Source: Bacillus chungangensis (GTDB lineage: Bacteria; Bacillota; Bacilli; Bacillales; Bacillaceae_C). Taken from it: a stretch of DNA of 64,000 nt. Of the stretch, positions 1-9,379 are shown one piece after another (within the stretch, counting starts at the first letter, position 1; every line of letters begins with the position of its first letter). The notes below the pieces were generated by a model that saw only the letters and a list, made by a program, of their open reading frames with translations, made no database searches and was not told the DNA's origin. The translations under genes were made by a program, and so were the position numbers. Location of the stretch: NCBI RefSeq assembly GCF_030812995.1, contig NZ_JAUSTT010000017.1, positions 1 to 64,000 of the forward strand. Direction: 5' to 3'.

Positions 1-96
1 TCATAACAAGTAACACATGGGTAAGCCGTATGCCTTAGTAGGGCACGTACGGTTTGATGAGGGAGTAACCTCGAAAGAGGTTACTCTACTCTATGA
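1..96 (+). mobile_element. 3' end of a group II intron (domains V and VI), truncated by the window edge
   Basis: Positions 31-63 form a domain V-like hairpin: an AGCCGTATGCC arm closes with GGGCACGTACGGTT, the usual shape of group II intron domain V with an AGC catalytic triad. Positions 63-82 follow as a second hairpin, GAGTAACCTC, a GAAA loop, then GAGGTTACTC, as expected for domain VI. The sequence then runs out as CTACTCTAT, which fits the AY 3' terminus of these introns. The body and any reverse-transcriptase ORF lie outside the window. The exact intron/exon junction cannot be fixed from one end. It abuts or overlaps the clpE stop codon, which reads on the other strand. Confidence 0.7.
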
Positions 97-2250
97 TGAT
101 GTTGCTGTGATGACAATCTTATCTGCTTCTACATCCGCTGTTAAGTGTTTTCTGTCAACTTGATCTAGAATGAAATCAGCAATTTGGTCTTCAAGTTGTT
201 CTTGAATGGCCCGGCGCAATGGACGAGCTCCAAATGATGGATGATATCCTAACTCCGCTAGCTTTTCCTTTGCTGCTTTTGTTACTTTAAGTGTCAACCC
301 TTGTTCTTTTAATGTTGCCTGCAAGTCATTCAACATTAATTCTACGATTTCGAGCAGATGAGCTTTTTCTAATGCTTTAAATTCAATAATGCTATCAAAA
401 CGATTAAGAAATTCTGGTTTGAAGAAGCTGCCTAATGAATCGAGAAGGCTAGATTCTTTGAGTGCTTCACTTTTCCCAAAACCGACTTGAATTTGCTTCA
501 TTCCTGTACCAGCATTGCTTGTCATGATGATAACTGAATCCTTGAAGCTCACTGTTCGTCCTTGACTATCAGTTAGACGACCATCCTCTAATATTTGTAA
601 AAACATATGCTGAACATCTGGATGTGCCTTTTCAATTTCATCTAGCAATATAATGCTATAAGGTTGACGGCGAATTTTTTCCGTTAATTGTCCTGCCTCT
701 TCATGACCAACGTAGCCAGGAGGAGAGCCGATTAGTTTTGCTACACTATGCTTTTCCATATATTCGCTCATGTCTAGGCGAATCATAGCGTCTTTTGTGC
801 CAAATAAAGTTTCGGCTAATGTTTTTGTTAATTCTGTTTTACCAACTCCAGTGGGACCAACAAAGAGGAAAGAACCAATTGGACGCTGCTTAGATTTTAA
901 GCCAGCCCTAGAGCGTCTAATTGCTTTTGCAACCTTTTGCACTGCTTCTGTTTGTCCAATTACTTTACTTGCTAGCATCGTTTGCAAGTTTTTCATTTTC
1001 ACTTGCTCGTCTGCTTCAAGCTTGCCAACTGGAATCCCTGTTTGTTTTTCAATAATCGCTTGGATATGAGCAATTTCCACAATTGGACGAGCAGCTGGCA
1101 TTTCATTGTTAAGCATTTTCTCTAATGACTCTTCTTCATCACGAAGTGCTGCTGCTGTTTCGTAATCTTCTTTTTCTAAAGCAGCTTGTTTTTCTTTCTC
1201 TAAGACTGCCAAGCGTTTCTGAATACTTTCCTTATCCTCAACTTTTATCGTTAAATTTAATTTTGATCCAGCTTCGTCCATAAGATCAATTGCTTTATCA
1301 GGAAGAAAGCGGTCTTGGATATAGCGTTGTGATAAGGCAACGCATGCCTCCAGCGCTTCATCTGTATAAGTTACTTGATGATATTGCTCATATTTTTCTT
1401 TTAATCCATTTAAGATTTGGATTGCTTCTTGTTTATTCGGTTCCCCTACTTGAACTGGCTGAAAACGTCTTTCTAATGCAGCATCTTTTTCAATTTGTCG
1501 ATATTCCTTTAAAGTAGTAGCTCCGATGAGCTGAAGCTCTCCCCGTGCGAGGGCCGGTTTTAGAATATTGCCTGCATCCATAGAGCCTTCAGCTGAACCT
1601 GCTCCAACAATTAGATGGACTTCATCGACAAATAAGAGGATGTTTTTCCGCTGTTGAAGCTCTTGAATCAGCTTTTTCATTCTTTCTTCAAATTGGCCGC
1701 GAATGCCTGTATTTGCAACAAGTGAAGCAACATCGAGCAAATATACGATTTTATTTTTTAATTTTGCGGGAACTGCTCCTTCAACAATTTTTGCAGCTAA
1801 ACCTTCCGCAATGGCTGTTTTTCCGACGCCAGGTTCTCCGATTAAGACAGGATTGTTTTTATTCCTTCTGTTTAAAATTTCAATCACTCGTTCAATTTCT
1901 TTTTGTCTGCCGATTACGGGATCTATTAATCCAGCTTTAGCAAGATCATTTAAATTTTTTCCATATTGATCAAGAAAGCCGCCGCGACCTCCTTTTGAAG
2001 GGGCTGTTGACTGGACGCCTTGTTGATCATTTATTGCACCAGTAGGCTGTGAAGCGCTAAAATGCTTCAATAAATCATCAATACTGCTAAAGCCGTTGTT
2101 AAATGGGAAATCTCCTCCAAAGGAGGCGTTTAATTTGCTTCGTTCTTTTTGATAACAAGAAGTACAAAGCGGCAACGTTTGGCTATTGCCGTTGATATTA
2201 AAGTGAAATTGAACGGTTGCTTGATTTTGTTGACATGATGAACAAATCAT
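91..2250 (-). CDS. clpE: ATP-dependent Clp protease ATP-binding subunit ClpE
   Basis: A Hsp100 unfoldase of 719 residues that feeds proteins to ClpP under heat and protein-folding stress in the cytoplasm. The N-terminus carries the ClpE-specific zinc finger (MICSSC at 1-6 and CTSC near 29-32). It is followed by AAA module 1 (GEPGVGKT; Walker B LFVDEVH), a UVR-type coiled segment around residues 350-370 ([18 protein letters not shown]), and AAA module 2 ([18 protein letters not shown]) with the C-terminal D2-small domain. A strong GAGGAGG site precedes the ATG. The length is close to the family norm. Its TAG stop lies at the boundary with a group II intron end, so the last codon may be intron-derived. 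CtsR boxes upstream indicate class III heat-shock control. The next gene, ykvI, is also its neighbour in B. subtilis. Confidence 0.97.
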   Translation of the reverse strand: MICSSCQQNQATVQFHFNINGNSQTLPLCTSCYQKERSKLNASFGGDFPFNNGFSSIDDLLKHFSASQPTGAINDQQGVQSTAPSKGGRGGFLDQYGKNLNDLAKAGLIDPVIGRQKEIERVIEILNRRNKNNPVLIGEPGVGKTAIAEGLAAKIVEGAVPAKLKNKIVYLLDVASLVANTGIRGQFEERMKKLIQELQQRKNILLFVDEVHLIVGAGSAEGSMDAGNILKPALARGELQLIGATTLKEYRQIEKDAALERRFQPVQVGEPNKQEAIQILNGLKEKYEQYHQVTYTDEALEACVALSQRYIQDRFLPDKAIDLMDEAGSKLNLTIKVEDKESIQKRLAVLEKEKQAALEKEDYETAAALRDEEESLEKMLNNEMPAARPIVEIAHIQAIIEKQTGIPVGKLEADEQVKMKNLQTMLASKVIGQTEAVQKVAKAIRRSRAGLKSKQRPIGSFLFVGPTGVGKTELTKTLAETLFGTKDAMIRLDMSEYMEKHSVAKLIGSPPGYVGHEEAGQLTEKIRRQPYSIILLDEIEKAHPDVQHMFLQILEDGRLTDSQGRTVSFKDSVIIMTSNAGTGMKQIQVGFGKSEALKESSLLDSLGSFFKPEFLNRFDSIIEFKALEKAHLLEIVELMLNDLQATLKEQGLTLKVTKAAKEKLAELGYHPSFGARPLRRAIQEQLEDQIADFILDQVDRKHLTADVEADKIVITATSS

Positions 2251-2287
2251 TGAACATTACCTCCTCAATATATATAAAGTGATTAAC

Positions 2288-2304
2288 TTTGACTAACTTT
2301 GACT
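2288..2304 (-). promoter_or_regulatory. Proximal CtsR box close to the clpE start codon
   Basis: The minus strand reads AGTCAAA-GTT-AGTCAAA, a perfect direct heptad repeat of the CtsR type, 38 bases upstream of the clpE ATG. No convincing sigma-A promoter accompanies it, although a TATATT stands just upstream of the Shine-Dalgarno site. It may act as a roadblock or serve a weak second promoter. The 365 bases between this box and the distal promoter hold a 74-codon open frame with a poor ribosome site, which I do not accept as a gene. Confidence 0.75.
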
Positions 2305-2669
2305 ATTTAATGATAAAAAAACAAATGCATTGCTCTAGTTAGCAAATCATTTGTTCTTCTTGATGTTGCTTATTGGAATGAGATAAATTTCATTCGCTTT
2401 TTCTAATAAATAGCGATACTTTCTATTAGCATAGGTTTTCTCTAAATTCCTATAAGCTAAAAAAACGATTTTCCCGAAAAAGAAGAGCACTGTTCTTTTT
2501 GCGCTGCTGATGCAAACAGCTTCCTTAATGTGAATCCGAACCAGCTCGATATTCAACTTTCTGTTATTCACTGCCTAATACTGCTGAGTTCTCATACTCT
2601 ATTTGTTGCAGCTTCATGTACGGTCCTTTTAAACTTTCAAGATAGAATCAACATAGCCTTTTGTTTGAC

Positions 2670-2722
2670 TTTGACTATTGTTGACCTATTAAAAGTATAC
2701 ACTGACTAACTTTGACTTTCAA
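2670..2722 (-). promoter_or_regulatory. clpE promoter overlapped by two CtsR-type boxes
   Basis: On the minus strand a -35 TTGAAA (2717-2722) and a -10 TATACT (2694-2699) are separated by exactly 17 bases, a good sigma-A promoter. One heptad pair (AGTCAAA-GTT-AGTCAGT, 2701-2717) fills the spacer. A second (GGTCAAC-AAT-AGTCAAA, 2670-2686) covers the expected transcription start. These match the CtsR consensus RGTCAAA-NNN-RGTCAAA closely. This implies repression by occlusion. Transcripts would have a leader of about 430 bases before the clpE start codon. Confidence 0.85.
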
Positions 2723-2997
2723 CTATTTTGTTTAAAAAAATATAAAAACTGTTTTTCTATTTAACTGAAAAGGCAACATATCTAACGAATGTGAAGTAAG
2801 ATGGTTTTTTCTTTCCTTTCCTCTTATCAGCAATCTGAATTAGAAGGTTTCCTATGTTATTAATTTGATTTCAATAAAACGAACATGGAGGGAGTTTCGT
2901 GTTTCCCTATTTTAACAATCATTGCCTTGTCCGTTTTATTTTTGAGTGCTTGGACATATAGATGAAAATAGACGAGTTTTGTGAAAGGAGAAGAGGG

Positions 2998-4035
2998 GTG
3001 CAGAAATGGCATGGTGCTTTCCAAATTGCGTTTGTATATACAGGCACAGTGGTAGGGGCGGGATTTGCAACAGGCAAGGAAATTGTTGCTTTTTTTTCAC
3101 GTTACGGCCTGTTCGGTTTTTTTGGTATTTTATTAGCTGGATACGCGCTTATTGTGTTAGGAGCTAAAATGATGGAGACAGCTATTGAAGTAAAGGCGGC
3201 ATCCTATGAGGACTTAACAGTATTTTTGTTTGGAAAAAAAGCTGCCATATTGATGAATGTTATTATTTTAATCATGTTAATCGGGGTTTCTGGGGTAATG
3301 ATTTCCGGAACAGGTGCTTTGTTTGAAGAACACCTTAACATAAACAGGGAGGCAGGTATGATTTTGACGCTTTTTTTGACTTTCCTTGTCATGTTGATTG
3401 GAACTAGAGGCATTGTGGCTGTCAATGTCATAGTGGTTCCAATGATGATTTGCTTCAACTTGTTGCTGGCTGTAAAAGCAATAAGCAAACCAGATTTTCT
3501 TTCTTTTTTTATAGCGATACCAGACAATTCATTTACACACTGGTGGAAATCTTTCCTCTCACCTTTTTCCTACGCCGCTTTTAACTTGACACTAGCACAA
3601 GCAGTTTTAGTCCCATTAGCGGCAGAAGTAAATGATAAGAAAATTGTTCGTCTTGGAGGAATAATTGGCGGTTTTTTTTTAACTGTTATTTTATTGGCTA
3701 GTCATGTCGCCATTGTTTCTCTCCCTGATTTTAGTTTATATGATATTCCGATGGCCGTAGTTGTGAAAAGTGGGATGGCAGGACTTTATTTCATTTACCT
3801 ATTCATGATATACGGAGAAATTTTTACTTCTATTATCGGAAATATCTATGGATTAGAGAAGCAAATAAGCCATTATCTCTCTTTAAGAAAGATATGGCTA
3901 GTAAGTGTCATATTAATCGTTATATACATGATTGGCAATGTAGAATACGGGCCACTGCTTTCCTGGTTATATCCTTTTTTTGGATATATCAGTATGTTTT
4001 TTTTAATGTTGCTCTGGTGGAAAAAACCTACATGA
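2998..4035 (+). CDS. ykvI: YkvI-family integral membrane protein (putative transporter)
   Basis: A polytopic membrane protein with about ten hydrophobic segments that begins with the family signature FVYTGTVVGAGFATGKE. It belongs to the YkvI group, loosely related to amino-acid/GerAB-type transporters; the substrate is unknown. I prefer the GTG at 2998 over the ATG at 2962 because AAAGGAG lies seven bases upstream of the GTG. This gives 345 residues, about the length of B. subtilis YkvI. The gene is divergent from clpE, the same neighbour pair as in B. subtilis. A copy of the interspersed repeat begins 30 bases after the stop, followed by a terminator hairpin. Confidence 0.85.
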   Translation: MQKWHGAFQIAFVYTGTVVGAGFATGKEIVAFFSRYGLFGFFGILLAGYALIVLGAKMMETAIEVKAASYEDLTVFLFGKKAAILMNVIILIMLIGVSGVMISGTGALFEEHLNINREAGMILTLFLTFLVMLIGTRGIVAVNVIVVPMMICFNLLLAVKAISKPDFLSFFIAIPDNSFTHWWKSFLSPFSYAAFNLTLAQAVLVPLAAEVNDKKIVRLGGIIGGFFLTVILLASHVAIVSLPDFSLYDIPMAVVVKSGMAGLYFIYLFMIYGEIFTSIIGNIYGLEKQISHYLSLRKIWLVSVILIVIYMIGNVEYGPLLSWLYPFFGYISMFFLMLLWWKKPT

Positions 4036-4065
4036 CATTGGTTAAGGATGAAGAGGAGATTAATT

Positions 4066-4312
4066 ATCCCACATCTAGCTGGCAGTAAGATCCCCCAGAG
4101 TAAGAGAAATCGAAAGAAGCTAGGTGCGGGATAACTGAAAGTCAAATGTCCGATTGGTTCAGGCTGACAGGATAAGGAAAGCTTCTTGAATCAGTATCGC
4201 ACAAAGAAAAAGTGCTCTTCTTTTTCGAGGACGCCTGAGATCTTAGCCTTTGTTCTATTTTTTATCAGTGGAGGATGAGAGAAAATCCCCACTGATGGAA
4301 GTTTCACTTTAT
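4066..4312 (+). repeat. Interspersed structured repeat, copy A
   Basis: A full-length copy (about 247 bp) of a family present five times in the window. It starts ATCCCACATCTAGCTGGCAG and ends GATGGAAGTTTCACTTTAT. The right end is an inverted pair (ATCAGTGGAGGAT... with ...ATCCCCACTGAT). The left end can pair CCCCCA with the GGTGCGGGA region. Any open frames are accidental. It lies just after the ykvI stop codon. Confidence 0.85.
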
Positions 4313-4333
4313 CACCTGATCTCCCTTATGTAG

Positions 4334-4357
4334 AGCGGAGGCGGAGTCCGCTTTTCT
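4334..4357 (+). terminator. Rho-independent terminator after ykvI and repeat A
   Basis: AGCGGA (4334-4339) pairs with TCCGCT (4347-4352), followed by a short run of T on the plus strand. It would end ykvI transcription after the repeat and faces the end of ctaG. Confidence 0.55.
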
Positions 4358-4401
4358 TACGTTCAAAATGTTCTTTTAAAATCGTATTCGTTGCTTGCTG
4401 C

Positions 4402-5235
4402 TTATTTTTTACTTGGTAGCTGAATGACAATTCCTTGTACAACCCGAGTGTTCTCTTCTTTCGCTTCTTTATCTTTTTGCGACCATTGCGACATAAGAAG
4501 GAATAATGCAATCCCATAGGCAGTGAGCTGAATCCCTTTTAAAAAACCTCCTCCTAATTGCTGATCAGCTAATGGAGTCAAGGCATTGTTCCAATGTGGA
4601 TTACCATGGAAGATGTACTGTGGTTCACTGCTAATTAATAAGAAGATGCCAACGGGCATTAAGAGCAAAGAAGTGAGAAATACGTAAGCAACACGAGCAA
4701 ACTCGGATAGTTTACTAATTTCGGCCAATGGTGAAATGATTGTCCACCACATCAGACATCCAATAATAAACAATACTAGTTCAGTTATTAAAGATAAAAA
4801 GCTGCTTTTATTCACAGTATTAAAGATCATTGGGACAAGATAAACGGATAATCCAGCATTAAAAAGAATTGCTGTTACCCAAGGGTGTGTAAAAAGTCTC
4901 ATTGTATGTCTTTTCCGGTAGGACCAAAAAAATGAACGTAATGACGCTACTGGAATTCCCAATATTAATAATGGGGGGATAGTGAATAACATTATCATCA
5001 ATCCAAATATATGTGCACTAAAGAAGTTAGCGGCAAGAACAGCAAAGGGTGTTCCTTTCATAAGAAAAAGCAAGGCGATGGCAGTAAAAAAATACCTTAT
5101 TTGATTACGGTTGATGTCTTTACTAGGAATCACAATTTTTTTCAAATATAAATAAACGATGATCGCTATAGCAATCAAATAACCTGGACTCCATAGTTCA
5201 TACCATGCATAATCAGAAAAAAGTTTTCCGATCAC
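4402..5235 (-). CDS. ctaG: Cytochrome c oxidase assembly factor CtaG
   Basis: A membrane protein of 277 residues with about seven hydrophobic helices, matching the caa3-type CtaG family of bacilli. That family is needed for assembly of the CuB-containing caa3 oxidase in the cytoplasmic membrane. Recognisable parts are the N-terminal YELWSPGYL segment, LFLMKGTPFAVLA, the SAHIFGLMIMLFTIPPLLILG helix and HGNPHWNNALTPLADQQLGG near the C-terminus. The start is a GTG with GAGGAGGG about ten bases upstream. In B. subtilis ctaG sits with the ctaCDEF genes; here it stands alone. Confidence 0.92.
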   Translation of the reverse strand: MIGKLFSDYAWYELWSPGYLIAIAIIVYLYLKKIVIPSKDINRNQIRYFFTAIALLFLMKGTPFAVLAANFFSAHIFGLMIMLFTIPPLLILGIPVASLRSFFWSYRKRHTMRLFTHPWVTAILFNAGLSVYLVPMIFNTVNKSSFLSLITELVLFIIGCLMWWTIISPLAEISKLSEFARVAYVFLTSLLLMPVGIFLLISSEPQYIFHGNPHWNNALTPLADQQLGGGFLKGIQLTAYGIALFLLMSQWSQKDKEAKEENTRVVQGIVIQLPSKK

Positions 5236-5450
5236 AATCGTTTTTCCCTCCTCAATCTTTTGTTCTCATTAACATGCGCCATCAGGAAAAAATAATTCAC
5301 TGTCATTGGAACATGCTGCTAAAACTTATATGAGCAAATATTGCTACAATTTATTATACGCATATCATGTGTTAAAAGATAGGGAAGAGATTGTAGAGGA
5401 AGATGAGAAGTAAAAATGAAGAAAAAGCTCCTGCTATTAGTTCCATGTAA

Positions 5451-5479
5451 AAAGCATCCCAAAAATGTTGGGATGCTTT
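5451..5479 (-). terminator. Terminator downstream of the lipoprotein gene
   Basis: AAAGCATCCCA (5451-5461) pairs perfectly with TGGGATGCTTT (5469-5479) around a seven-base loop. A- and T-rich edges make it workable in both directions. It lies ten bases past the stop of the lipoprotein gene. Confidence 0.8.
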
Positions 5480-5488
5480 ATCAAAATA

Positions 5489-6223
5489 TTATTTAGCTTC
5501 AATTGTCTCAGCCATTTTTATAAATGGATCTGAGTAATCATTATCTTTCTTTGTAAAGATTGTGAGCTTTAGTACGTGATCTCCTTGAGGAATAATGTAG
5601 GAAAGCACTTTTTCGTTATCTTTTTCGACACCATGAATTAATGCGTTTGCCAACCAAGATTCACTTGCAGCAGGTTCGATTTTTTCGATATTATCGCGAA
5701 CTGCTTTTAATTGTTCAATGGCAATTTCTTCTTGACTTGCTTTATCTGTGTTTGTTAAATACTCAATTCTCATAAAGTTGGCATCGTCTTCATTAAGATA
5801 TAAAACATCTTTTCCTGGTTCTTCCCCAGTAAGCTCATATCCTTCAAGGACGTATAGTGAATAGTCTTGTGTATCACTTTCTTTTAAAGATGCTGTTTCT
5901 TGTTTTTCTTCGTTATTTAATGTAAACGTTAGACTTTTTTCGGCTGAACGAACGTTAGACTCGTCCTTTTTTTCTGAGGAAGATTGAGAATCTGTTGTTT
6001 TCTTCTCCTCTTCTTTGGCCGTATCTTTTTCTTCTTCATCTTCTTGCTCTATTGTTTTTTCCTTGTCTTGTTCTTTTTCTTTCTCATCTTCTTTTATTTT
6101 TTGCTCTTGTTTATTACTGTCAGTTGCATCAGTGCTAGTTTTGTTGCTTTCTGGTGTGCCGCAAGCTGCTAATAAGAAAATACCGATGATAATGGTTACC
6201 AACAATTTCGTTGATTTTAACAT
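5489..6223 (-). CDS. Secreted lipoprotein with an acidic low-complexity linker, function unknown
   Basis: The start is set at 6223 because GGAGGG lies six bases upstream and the protein then begins with a lipoprotein signal, MLKSTKLLVTI...LLAAC. The lipobox LAAC predicts an acylated cysteine near residue 20. Residues about 25-95 are a Glu/Lys/Asp/Ser-rich, probably disordered linker. The remaining 150 residues form a compact domain that begins KSLTFTLNNEE, contains DYSLYVLEGYELTGEEPGKD and ends with DPFIKMAETIEAK. I do not recognise a named family. Its position outside the membrane on a flexible stalk suggests an envelope role, but this is inference. It is followed by a clear terminator. Confidence 0.85.
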   Translation of the reverse strand: MLKSTKLLVTIIIGIFLLAACGTPESNKTSTDATDSNKQEQKIKEDEKEKEQDKEKTIEQEDEEEKDTAKEEEKKTTDSQSSSEKKDESNVRSAEKSLTFTLNNEEKQETASLKESDTQDYSLYVLEGYELTGEEPGKDVLYLNEDDANFMRIEYLTNTDKASQEEIAIEQLKAVRDNIEKIEPAASESWLANALIHGVEKDNEKVLSYIIPQGDHVLKLTIFTKKDNDYSDPFIKMAETIEAK

Positions 6224-6299
6224 GTTTTTCCCTCCATTGTTGTCTTCTTGTTTTTTTGAAGTCATTTCATGAGATAGGTACTACAGAATTCTTTACCCA

Positions 6300-6914
6300 T
6301 TAATGAAGCGGTAAAATCATAAAAAGCAAAAAATCAAATACAAGATGTGAAATAATTAAAAGCGGAATGCTTTTTTTCCAGGCATAGAGTAATCCCCAGA
6401 CAACGGATCCAACAAAAGCTGCAAGCATAATTGCTGTATTGTTAGCATAAATGAAAACAGAAGCGCTTAAAAGTGATGTGGCAATAATCGCAATCCATGT
6501 ATGTGTATACCGCATCAATCTTTTTTGAATGAAGCCGCGCCAAAAAATTTCTTCTCCTGGCACTATTATAAAAATTAACACAAGATAGTGCCAAATAATC
6601 GAAGGTGAAAAAAGTTTATATGCTTTCGCAACCTTCGCCTCAAAGGAACCAGGAAGAACAGATAATAGCCAATCCCCTGTCCAAAAGAGAAGGTAAAGCC
6701 CTAATCCAGAAACGATGCCATAGGTAAGATATCTCTTCGTCGATGCTTCATCATCAATTTTTTCCATAACAATTGAATAACTGATAAGAAAAAGCATTGA
6801 AGCTGTATAGAGGTACCAAAAAACTGCTACTTTGTTTGCGAATGTGATAAACAATAAGATATGCACTAGCAAGATACCTATGAGAAGCGAGAAATCAATT
6901 GCGCCTCTTTTCAT
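6300..6914 (-). CDS. CPBP-family intramembrane metalloprotease
   Basis: A 204-residue membrane protein with about six helices that carries the CPBP (Abi) motifs: EEIFWRGFIQKRL (motif 1, Glu-Glu and Arg) and SHLVFDFLLF (motif with His). In this family these residues coordinate zinc in an intramembrane glutamic protease related to eukaryotic Rce1. The substrate is unknown; bacterial relatives act in bacteriocin immunity or envelope protein processing. A strong GGAGG lies upstream of the ATG. It is separated from the lipoprotein gene by about 80 bases with no obvious terminator, so the two could be co-transcribed. Confidence 0.88.
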   Translation of the reverse strand: MKRGAIDFSLLIGILLVHILLFITFANKVAVFWYLYTASMLFLISYSIVMEKIDDEASTKRYLTYGIVSGLGLYLLFWTGDWLLSVLPGSFEAKVAKAYKLFSPSIIWHYLVLIFIIVPGEEIFWRGFIQKRLMRYTHTWIAIIATSLLSASVFIYANNTAIMLAAFVGSVVWGLLYAWKKSIPLLIISHLVFDFLLFMILPLH

Positions 6915-7185
6915 TGCTTTTTTTTTACCTCCTCTCCATCATTCAAGGTAAATAACGGTAAACTCAAATGTATACTTTAAGGGAAACAAGTAAAGTTGTA
7001 AAGGGGGTAATTGGATCATTTCATATAAAAGAAGCAAGCGTAATGCCTGCTCCTTTATCATTTACTTGTTAAATCGATACATCTAGAAAGGGAAAATAAC
7101 AATGATTTTCTTTTGAAAAAGAACTAAATGATAGAATGGGAAGAAAGTCCTCTTCTATCATGTATCGGAATAAAGCTGTTGTCCT

Positions 7186-7377
7186 TTAGGCCTCGAGTGC
7201 TTTCTTGATAATCGTGTAGTTTTTATGATTGACGACTGTTTTTTCTTCTAGCTCAAGATCACGATAATTTTTCATATATGTTAAATCAACAATAACGGAG
7301 TTTTCATTTACCTTTTCCACAATCCCTTGTAAACCATTCTTGAATTCGATTATATTACCAACTTCTGCAATTTTCAT
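7186..7377 (-). CDS. ykvS: YkvS-family (DUF2187) small protein
   Basis: A 63-residue protein beginning MKIAEVGNIIEFKNG, with the GIVEKVNENSVIVDLT core typical of the YkvS/DUF2187 family, a small SH3-like beta fold of unknown role. The open frame extends upstream to 7440, but an AAAGGGAGAGAG ribosome site sits just before the internal ATG at 7377, so I use that start. A ykvS gene also follows ykvI in this part of the B. subtilis chromosome, which supports the assignment. Confidence 0.88.
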   Translation of the reverse strand: MKIAEVGNIIEFKNGLQGIVEKVNENSVIVDLTYMKNYRDLELEEKTVVNHKNYTIIKKALEA

Positions 7378-7744
7378 AATCTCTCTCCCTTTGGCTTTTT
7401 TGTGCTTTGAATAGTAAAGAGCTTCCGTATTTCTATTCATTCTGCACTATTTTAATCATTTGTGCAAGGTATTATAGACACTACCTCATCTTATAAATAG
7501 AGCCATAGGAAATTCACTTGTTCGCTGATTTTGTCTAAATTGCATAGAACACAAAAAAACAGGAATTTTTTATAGACAAAAAAACAATGTATCGATTATG
7601 ATATTTAGTGACACGAAATACTTTGGGGAATCATTAGTGGGCAAAATATAGATGGTTGTACATCTTTTCGCTAGGAAGTTAAATAAGTCTTGCGGGATGG
7701 CTCACTGCTCACTATTGCAAGATGAAAAATAAGGAATGACGCTC
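7378..7744. other. Intergenic region between ykvS and the MFS gene
   Basis: 367 bases of AT-rich spacer between divergent genes. The only structure seen is a six-pair inverted repeat, TCTTGC (7688-7693) with GCAAGA (7717-7722), just before the MFS start codon. No gene or confident promoter was identified. Confidence 0.5.
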
Positions 7745-8950
7745 ATGTGGAAAAATCGAAATATTTGGATTTTAATGTTAGGAGAGGGAATTGCAGGACT
7801 AGGAATGTGGGTTGGTATTATTGGAAACTTAGAGTTTCTTCAACAGCATGTTCCATCTGATTTTATGAAATCTTTAATATTATTGTCAGGGCTATTTGTT
7901 GGAGTTTTATTTGGTCCAATGGCAGGCAAGGTGATTGATAAGTATTCAAAAAAAACAGTGATGATTTATGCTGGCATATTAAGAGCACTTGCTGTTTTTT
8001 TTATGTTTGCAGCGATTCAGCAGCAAAGCATCGCTTGGATGATTGTGTACATGCTTGGGATCGGCGTGTCAGCTGCATTTTACTTTCCGGCTTTGCAATC
8101 TTCATTGCCCTTAATTGCAAAGGATAACGAACTGCTTGCATTAAATGGCTTACATATGAATGTCGGTACAATTGCAAGGATTGCTGGAACAGCAGTTGGA
8201 GGAATGATGCTTGTGTCGTTCAGTTTGTTTTCTGTTTATATGTGGACATTCGTTTCCTATGTCTTGATTCTCGGTTGTACTTTTCTTTTGCGAATAGATG
8301 AAAGCAAGGATACTTCTAATGTGAAACCTTTTAAAAAGGGCGGAAGTTTTACAGAGGTTTGGCCAATTATACGACATACACCCGCTGTTTTGCTTGGCCT
8401 TGTTTTAATGCTAGTACCAATAGGATTTTTAGGCAGTTTTAATTTAATGGTCTTAAAAATAAGTGAACTGCAGCATAATGTAGCGATTAAAGGTTGGTTG
8501 TATACGGCAGAAGGGGTTGCATTTATGTGTGGCGCTTTTATGATTAAAAAAATTTCCGGTAAAACCAATATTGGTCTCAGTCTTCTCATTAGTGCGTTTG
8601 GAATCTCTTTATCTCATTTGTCTTTATTTTTTGCTGATCATCCTGTTCCATCGATTATTTCTTTTGCCATTTTTGGTTTTGCAGCTGGAACGTTTTTCCC
8701 TTTAATGGCAACGTTATTTCAGCGCCAAGTACCGAAAGAATATCATGGCAGGTTTTTTTCTTTTCGCAACATGATGGATCGTCTTTTATTTCAAGCTGTC
8801 CTCGTTAGTACAGGTTTTTTCTTAGATACGATAGGTTTTCATTATATGGTACTCGTTTTTGGCAGCTTTTCTTTGCTCTTAACATTATTGATGTCCATTC
8901 ATCAGATACGAAGACCTACATCATTTGAACAGAAAAAGGCAGTAGGATAA
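7745..8950 (+). CDS. MFS transporter (YkuC-like / macrolide-efflux type)
   Basis: A polytopic protein of about 401 residues with 12 predicted helices and the MFS_3-type layout, including GPMAGKVIDKYSKKTVM after helix 2, the conserved MFS loop 2-3 motif. Such proteins export drugs or other small molecules by proton antiport. I start at the second ATG (7745), because AAGGA is nine bases upstream of it and too close to the ATG at 7736. A YkuC-type MFS gene occurs in the same broad region of B. subtilis, but I cannot prove orthology. The substrate is not predictable. It is followed closely by a small gene that may share its transcript. Confidence 0.85.
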   Translation: MWKNRNIWILMLGEGIAGLGMWVGIIGNLEFLQQHVPSDFMKSLILLSGLFVGVLFGPMAGKVIDKYSKKTVMIYAGILRALAVFFMFAAIQQQSIAWMIVYMLGIGVSAAFYFPALQSSLPLIAKDNELLALNGLHMNVGTIARIAGTAVGGMMLVSFSLFSVYMWTFVSYVLILGCTFLLRIDESKDTSNVKPFKKGGSFTEVWPIIRHTPAVLLGLVLMLVPIGFLGSFNLMVLKISELQHNVAIKGWLYTAEGVAFMCGAFMIKKISGKTNIGLSLLISAFGISLSHLSLFFADHPVPSIISFAIFGFAAGTFFPLMATLFQRQVPKEYHGRFFSFRNMMDRLLFQAVLVSTGFFLDTIGFHYMVLVFGSFSLLLTLLMSIHQIRRPTSFEQKKAVG

Positions 8951-9004
8951 TATAGAGAAGAGAATTGTAAAATGATGAGATTTAATGTGAGGTGGAAAAA
9001 AACG

Positions 9005-9193
9005 ATGAAAGAAGAAGAGATAATACAGTTCCTTGATCAATTAAGAAGGGGAGAAAGAAAAGAATTATTAGTTGAAAAAGAAGACTTTCTTTTCTTCCGG
9101 AAAATTTTAGTTGAACAGGATGACTTTAAAAATTTTTACGGTACGGCAAAGCGTGGGGGAGATACGCTTTATCGCTACATAGAAAACAATTAG
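9005..9193 (+). CDS. Small conserved-looking hypothetical protein
   Basis: A 62-residue soluble, charged protein starting MKEEEIIQFLDQLRRGE and ending YRYIENN. The frame continues upstream to 8972, but GAGGTGG nine bases before the ATG at 9005 favours the shorter form. The N-terminal half should form an amphipathic helix. I do not recognise the family. It lies 54 bases after the MFS gene in the same direction, so it is probably co-transcribed. Confidence 0.65.
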   Translation: MKEEEIIQFLDQLRRGERKELLVEKEDFLFFRKILVEQDDFKNFYGTAKRGGDTLYRYIENN

Positions 9194-9379
9194 CGCTTTA
9201 TCCAACCCTGAACTTCATCCGTTTAAGAGTACTCTTTTTTACCAGTCAGTCATTGAAACAAAAATATGGTTCTATATTTTCTAGTCGTCATGATGATGGT
9301 AAACAGGAAATCTACATACATGTATCTTTTTGAAATTTACCATTTTATGTGTTAATGTGGATGGAAAGGAGGGGATTGG

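Noticed and set aside
2347-2571. 74-codon minus-strand frame in the clpE leader
   Set aside because: GTG start with a poor ribosome site, unusual composition and no family resemblance; it sits between promoter and clpE, so is best seen as untranslated leader.
2886-2961. Short hydrophobic frame (26 codons) before ykvI
   Set aside because: Reads like a membrane peptide but has no ribosome site and overlaps the ykvI start region.
4326-4517. Open frame antisense to the ctaG 3' end
   Set aside because: Shadow of ctaG and of the flanking repeat; no ribosome site.
5984-6272. Phe/Ser-rich open frames antisense to the lipoprotein gene
   Set aside because: Created by the Glu/Lys-rich linker read on the other strand.
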